From the NCBI GenBank assembly GCA_021186555.1, contig JAJKFL010000014.1:22947033-23011032 (forward strand): 64,000 nucleotides of DNA, in the 5' to 3' direction. A program made the position numbers and the translations under genes. Shown piece after piece: positions 57,633 through 64,000 of the stretch (its first letter is position 1; every line of letters starts with the position of its first letter). The stretch comes from Reticulitermes speratus (taxonomy: Eukaryota > Arthropoda > Insecta > Blattodea > Rhinotermitidae). The notes under the pieces are model-generated. The model ran no database searches and was not told the DNA's origin. It saw only the letters and a program-made list of their open reading frames with translations.

Positions 57633-58989
57633 GTTACTTATTTAAAAATAAAGCGTTAAAAATTACTCTATTAGAATCTCATGATTTGACATAAGAAGTA
57701 GTCCAGCTGGCTAACCCCTGTGCCAAGTGGCTTGTTGTTATTATTGTAAGAATATAATCTTATATTCAACAGACATAAGATTAACAGCAGAAAAATTGTA
57801 CGACTGAATTTCTTTACGATAGGAAAGTAGGGTTCCTGAATTCGGCTCGGGAAACCTTCATTTAAATATTACTATCCTGCAACTGTATATCTGTTTTTGA
57901 GGGAAATTTTATCATGTAAGCGAAGAGCAGAGCGAACTCAAGTGTTGTTTGGTGGAATAGAATGCATAATGACTCCAATAAAGTAGTGCTTCTGAATTTA
58001 ATGAATATAAACCATAAAAAACTCGATGCTCTCAATGCATGTACTGATAATTTACAGATACTCCAATAACAGGTGCGGTAAACTATTTTCCTCTGGTGCT
58101 ATTAACTCCATATCAGTCACCATGAATGTAATAGGACGTGTATGTTAAGCTTGTTGAACATACATGAGTATCGCTCATTACAGTGTAATTTAAAAGGGAA
58201 TATTGCTTTCTTTCCTGTGTGTCCTCTCTTTCCTTATAGTTCTAACAGTTAGATTTAGTTGTATTATTTGTGGAATTATTTCAGATATTTTCTTGCTGAA
58301 AATAACTAGGGTGTTGTTGCCAGTTTCTGTCGATGTGCGCGCGTGCACATATGTGCACAAACATACGGCATTTTTTGTGCATTATATCTTCTCTGTCTTC
58401 TTCTGTCTCTCCTTCTACACAATTAACAACCGCCATTTTTGTATAGGAATTTTAATGACACATGATACTGAATTATATTAACAAAATCTATATAGCGTGA
58501 AATTTTTAGTGCAAGGTTACGTAAAAACCGTACTTGGCGTAGGGAAAGGAACGAACTCTTAAACATATCTTGAAATAGTTGCGAACAGAGAAAATAGTTA
58601 TACAAAATAACAGGTCAGTTCAGCACATATGTTTGTTAAACCTACAACCATTACAGTACCTATTCGTATGTACCTCCTGTATTGCAAATTTGGTCGGTTT
58701 GCTTGTGATTTTTACATCAAAATATTACATATTTTAATGAGTTCGATTAGATGTAAATGAAGCCTCGAATATATTGATTTCTATTAGAAATTCATGTCGT
58801 GTTGAAGTACACCACATAAACGACTGGACAACTTCTAAAGGAGTAGTTACAAATTTTCACACTTCTGAATTCGAAGTTCGGAATTTGAAGGACATTTTAT
58901 GAAAAATGAGGACTGAAGTGTTCTAAGAATCTCTCACATGACATTTGTGTCCCCAGTGTATTTATACTCTCCCATTTTCGCAATTCTGG
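57633..58989. other. non-coding, nothing recognised
   Basis: The 92-codon plus frame 58203-58481 is rich in hydrophobic residues but has no recognised motif. GTGCACATATGTGCAC at 58343-58358 is a short palindrome. Confidence 0.35.
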
Positions 58990-59235
58990 TCTAAGGTGTA
59001 GGTCTGCGGTCGCTCGCTTGCTGGGATTGCGAGTTCGAATCCCTCCGGAGGGGGGGGGGGCATGGATATCTGTCTCTTGTGAATATTGTGTGTTCTCAGG
59101 TAGAGATCTCTGCGACGGGCCGATTTCACGTCCAGAGGAGGCCTACTGAATGTGATCTCGCAACTTCAAAAATGAGGCGGCCTAGGCCAGCGTGGGGCTG
59201 TTGCACCACAGGAAAAGAAATTGTTGCGGTTATTT
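58990..59235 (+). mobile_element. SINE-4, tRNA-derived
   Basis: The tRNA-like head is GTAGGTCTGCGGTCGCTCGC followed by the B box GAGTTCGAATCCC (59031-59043). An 11-base G tract at 59050-59060 and a body of about 170 bases ending near an A-rich AAAAGAAATTG follow. No second copy occurs in the window, so family boundaries are approximate. The 86-codon plus frame at 59079-59339 is its translation. Confidence 0.6.
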
Positions 59236-62200
59236 GTATATGTTTGCTACCCCTTTCAGCTGACAGCGCTCAAATATTTGATATACAGAAACTCAAGTGT
59301 TATTACCGTTGGGTAATATTTTCATTCCTTTCGCCTTAAGAGCGTTAAACACGCTACATTTGCAATTCGCACATTTCTACACTTTCTCAAATTGTATTCT
59401 TAAAATCAGAAAAGAGACTTGCTGAATCCCACTGAGAGGTGTCCTGCTAGCAGTGGTTAATGATGCGTCAACAATCGGTGTATTCGTCAGGAAAAGTCCC
59501 TGCAAATTACTTTCTGCTCGAATTCATTTAAGAAATTCCAGTACAAAGTTTAAATTACTTCTGACAGATCGTGTCTCATGCATGTGTAAGGACAAAGTTG
59601 AAGTAAGAAGCGCGGGAAAGTGATGTAATTATATTTCCGCTGCTTCGTGATGCGCGCCTGAAGTGGGTTCACATCGGAAAAGATGGTAACAGAATGGCAA
59701 ACCTAGCTGCATGGAGCAGAGAAGCAAATATTCGGTCAGATATTCAAAAATTCCAAATTTTTGTGTTAGCGGAAGTGTTACTACGGTTTCATAAAAGAAC
59801 ATGTCTCTATATGTCTCTGCATCGCCACGCATCACTTCTCGAAGATAGATGTTATCCATAATCTAAAATTTACGCCTCGATCTTGTCTCCCAAGTCATAT
59901 CTGTTTTGTCTTTGAACAAGTAAAATATTTTATCAGTTTGCCAATTTCCCAGTTTGCGCTACTTCTTTCGCCCACTTAATCTTCTTTGTTTTGACAAAAT
60001 TTCAGATACTTGTTAAATTAATTTCCTCTAGCCTCCTGTTCATTTCGCTTTCTCATCTGCACAAGTTGGAAGGACATAAGTCGAAGCAAGTAAGGCAAAT
60101 TTACTCTTACCGCACAACACAAGGTACGCGCGAATTGTGTCAGTGTGGAATCCAGATATGCTTTCACTGGGCTAAAATCTGATTGCTGTACGGTAGTTCC
60201 CTTCATCGCATATAAAGTGCGAACAGATTTTAGCGTATTCAGATATTTACTTTTGAGTCAGGTACGATTCATTATGCTATTCTCAGTAAGTTTAACGGGG
60301 TACGTGGTTCCATAGAGCTCAAAAGTAACACATATCAAAATTATGTGTAAAGAAATTAAAAATTCTGTTCAGTTGTGCTGTTTTTACTTTCGTTGGGAAG
60401 AACGGAAAGGTCCGTTATAGTGTTCATTATACACTTTTATTAAATACAGAGCGTCACATTTCATTGTAATTAAAGGAAGTATATTATGAGAAATAAAGTA
60501 CTTTTCTTATTGGTGTGTGAGCCTGCGTTTACCTACACACTGTGAGACTGGGTCCGGATACCTCGTTGAAAAGAGATGCCTCTCATGGATTCGATTTTCA
60601 CACAGCCATAAAACTGAACTGCAGAGCTGTCTCGACACGTTAGAATGACAATGAAGGGAGCTGACATGTCAAGTAGAATAGTGCGTCACAGCCAAATTAT
60701 GCATATTGATGACGTTCCTGCACCATATACATCGCCTTGCCACAGCCACTGCCACGTTGTTTCTCAGGCATTTGGTGTAACATCGTGCCTTCAAAGTGCT
60801 AACAAATACTATAGAACAAATAAAGTGAAATGTAAGAATTCAGCAGTATTTAAATAAGTCGCAAATTAAAGTGGAACTCTTTTTATCAGGCATTTCTTTT
60901 CTGGGTTTTCTTATTTTCTGACATTTTTCTAAGCCCTCTCAGCACGTAGTGGCTTCATGAGGGAACTGCGTGCAGTGTAGAACTATGAATTAGCTGGTTT
61001 TGAGTAGTTCTGTTCACGTTTCCGGTAACCTTTGCCCTCTAGACTTGGTACTTACTGAAGAGTGAGTTTTGTGCAGGTCATAAAACCGTCTCCAAGAATC
61101 ATTGCAGTGTATTAAAAGTATGTAACCTGAGACCTTTGTGATACACAGATGTTGAGGAGAGGATAATATTAAAATGGTTCTCATGGGAATATTTTATATG
61201 TGTGTGAAATAAGTTAGAATATAAAGCCAATTTATAGACTTCTGCACTGAAGGTAATGAAAGTTTCGTTTTGGGTGCCGTTTTACTCTTTCGCTCCATTT
61301 CTTATAAAGGACCGCATCATGTTTCTTAGTAAGAGCAGACTGATGTGTTCAGGATTATGTGGGTCGACTTCATACCTAGTTATTAGCTCTATGAAAACAG
61401 CTCCTAATTTTATTCCGTCTTTCTAGCGCATTTTCCATTAATACCTGAAAGCAGACCGCTGTGTCTGCCTAGCATTTTCCTACGTTCCGTCGATGATAAT
61501 CTTCCAGCATGATTCGAGGGTCTGTAATTTCTCCAATAGAGACAATGTTAAATACCCGAACATTTAACCAGTGCATTGGTTAGATCATTACGGAATTTTT
61601 AACGGTTCTTTCACCCAGTCAATCAAGCCTATTTTTGAAAGATCTTTAGGTTATCGAAGAAGCAGGAGCAAGCAAATGTCTTTAAAGTCATCGATGAGGA
61701 TGCTAGTTGTTAAGTATAAACTGCAACTGTTTGTAAAGAAAGTGATAACACTGACATAAAACTTCTCTCTATATGTTTAAGGATTAGGTAACATATCCCG
61801 TTTGAAGTAGGATTTACACATTGCCGTTCTTCTCATAGGCCACGGAAGGTGAAATCTCTAACGCCTAGATCATATTTATTAATTTCCTTTTTTAATATTT
61901 TCTATTGGTTATTAGAATGTAATTTTTTCGAATTGAATTTCAGTTCTCAGGCTCGATTTATTTTCCATGAAACAGATCATGTTTATTACAAAATAAATAC
62001 AGGTACGTCCTCCATATGTGTCTACGCGAGAGGTAACGGGACGGTCTTCTCTGCTTTGCTTCTAACTTCCTTCTGGTATTAAACCCGCCTCATCATTTGT
62101 TCATCGACCATTCACGTGACCATACTGATGACGTGGTGCAAGTTCATTTCTCGCTGACCTCTCGTCGTGTCCAATCAGAACTGACCAGTGCTAATGAATT

Positions 62201-64000
62201 TAGCGACCGGTGTGAAGACACAATGCAGTGGTCTCCCGTGTTAGAGGAACTAGTGCAAGAAGTTGGGAGGAACACTCTCTAATCTTAGAAATCGACTTGT
62301 GTGCTCGCTTTTACCACCCTACACTTGATTAGGAGTTATATAGCTTGTCTGCTACCAGGCTGGATAGTCATTTGTTAGATTCGCTGTTTTGTCCGAATCC
62401 TCTTTCAACACGTTCAAGAGATTTTCCGCCTTTCCCTTTTTTATCCTTACCAGAGAAGTCTTAGATCGTTAACTAGCTCCAATTCGTCGCTTCCTGTCAA
62501 TATGTAGAAGGATATAAGGGTTTTATTGTTGGCAACATTGTCGTGTTTTTTTATTAATTTAATGATGTTGGTAGCAAACCCTAAGAACCTTTGAAGGACA
62601 AACTCCGTCTTGAACAGCACACTTCAGTCTACGAGTTGGCATGTTCTAGAAGAGCATTCAGCCACCGCTCTTATTCCTTACTAATATGAATGTTATACAC
62701 CCTTCACACAGGTGGGCATTCATTACGAAACAAGCCCATCGCTTTCGATAACTTGGCTTCAAAATTTTTGTTGTTGCTATTATTATTGTTGTTATTATTA
62801 TTAATACCCTTATAATTAATAAACTATTATTGCAAACGTAACCTTAAAGTCTTAGCCATAAAGTGATGTTACTTTTAATATATAACGTAATATTAGTTGG
62901 TAAGTTAATGGAAAATTAATATAAAATTTATAGACTTACCTGCATACTTTAGTTATAATAATTTTATACTACTACATGGTGAGCTATTCTGCCATAAAAT
63001 GAAAATAAATTTACATCTCAGTCAATTGCTATGTTCACACTTTTGTTACAAGACGAAGTGCCTTGAAGCAAAAGTAAACATTTTTCAAAATTCTGTCACG
63101 GGCGCAGATTCAGAAAACCATATTTAATTACTGCCGTTATTTACGCAAAAAACTTTTCTTGTTTGTTGTTGAAATTTTTCAGTATGAGTTGTTATAAATG
63201 ACTTTGAGGCTTATTCCAGTATAATGATCTTTATTTACAATTTTATTAAACTATTCTAAATGATTCGAAGGTTGTGTACATGGTAGCGTTGAAACGATTC
63301 ATGGCACTTTAAGGCTAGTCTACTTAAAGTTATTATAAATTTAAACATTATTATTTGTTTTCATATCGCCCCTAAACATGAATGGCAGTTGCCCGACACA
63401 TCGTGTTGACATACATGAAACAAATCTTGTACTGACTGTTCTAGGCACGTTGTTGATCTAATGATAATTCAGTACCATTGGTCTAATGATAATGCATGAC
63501 CATATGAATCGACTGAAATATGTGTTTCGAATTCCACAGGACAATGTCAATTCAACTACTGTCTTCTATATACACGTACATACGAATCCCAAACCAAAAT
63601 GTCCTTGCTGACAGGACAACAGACACAATACAAAGAGCAGTAATGCTTTCCATTTTCCAAACAATTTCCGTGATGAATATTTGCTGTAAACATTTCTCGA
63701 ACCGTAAGCACAGCATACTGAAAATCAAATAGATCATATATCAATCTACATACATAACTTTCTCTTCACACTTCAGTGGCTTGCAACTGGCGTTATGGTA
63801 ATATAAATGCATTGCATGGCTTCACCCGTCCGTATACGGTGTATCGATCTGACGGTAAGGCCACATTCGCGCTGGACGTACAGATATTTAAAACGGCTAT
63901 TCGCTGCGATTTGCGGTATTAATTTCATGTGTGTGATAACATAGATTAACGGTTAGTAATAGGAGTGGCCAGTTTCTACTAAACAATCAGGCACCTAGAC
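59236..64000. other. non-coding; one TTG/TTA tract
   Basis: A simple TTG/TTA tract lies at 62768-62802. Frames of 60-77 codons on both strands (for example 59629-59859 minus, 61849-62082 plus, 63520-63744) have no motif. TCTCATGGATTCGATTTTC near 60582 is a possible B box without a clear A box. Confidence 0.4.

Noticed and set aside
58343-58358. Palindrome GTGCACATATGTGCAC as a regulatory site
   Set aside because: Embedded in an alternating purine-pyrimidine run where such palindromes are expected.
59629-59859. 76-codon minus frame as a host exon
   Set aside because: No recognised domain; the candidate splice sites are ordinary chance matches.

Overview
The window looks like gene-poor, repeat-laden nuclear DNA from a large arthropod genome. 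The base composition is AT-rich and unbiased, there are no bacterial-style operons, and several tRNA-derived SINE families, LINE tails, DNA-transposon MITEs and microsatellites are interspersed. One exon carries clear GT/AG splice signals. The repeat families, in particular the LINE with a GAATGA tail and the repeats whose translation contains DVTPC, resemble ones I associate with cockroaches and related polyneopteran insects. That species-level guess is inference.

The only convincing host gene segment is a single internal exon at 47166-47343 (+). It encodes the first half of a V-set immunoglobulin domain of a cell-surface protein. Much of the surrounding sequence may be intron of that gene, but no partner exon was recognised. 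The only long intact reading frame belongs to a 5'-truncated non-LTR retrotransposon (LINE-B, 52731-54880, minus) with a reverse-transcriptase domain whose motifs are all present.

Layout. 1-8 kb: sparse repeats, a perfect hairpin (2517-2561), a long inverted repeat with a hammerhead-like motif at its apex (3151-3343), and SINE-1 (7890-8186). 12-23 kb: SINE-2, SINE-3, a SINE pair near 21.5 kb, LINE-A tails, and two repeats with ribozyme-like cores (18.0-18.3 and 19.9-20.3 kb). 27-38 kb: the densest mobile DNA, with LINE-A (32.1-32.8 kb), tandem ribozyme-like units (33.67-33.88 kb), a SINE-1 copy with target-site duplications, a dead transposase (37.0 kb) and two well-formed hammerhead-like motifs (37.7 and 38.1 kb). 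38-47 kb: mostly featureless. 47 kb: the Ig exon. 50 kb: a hAT-type MITE. 52.7-57.6 kb: LINE-B and LINE-C. 59 kb: SINE-4. The rest is unremarkable.

The most interesting signal is the set of at least ten sequences matching the hammerhead ribozyme core (CUGANGA, stem II, GAAAC, short stem III, NUH). They occur on both strands and in several unrelated contexts. This is the arrangement known from Penelope-like retroelements, whose terminal repeats carry minimal hammerhead motifs. In two unrelated copies a long inverted duplication starts at or within a few bases of the predicted cleavage site. No Penelope reverse transcriptase or GIY-YIG endonuclease was found, so the copies are truncated or non-autonomous.
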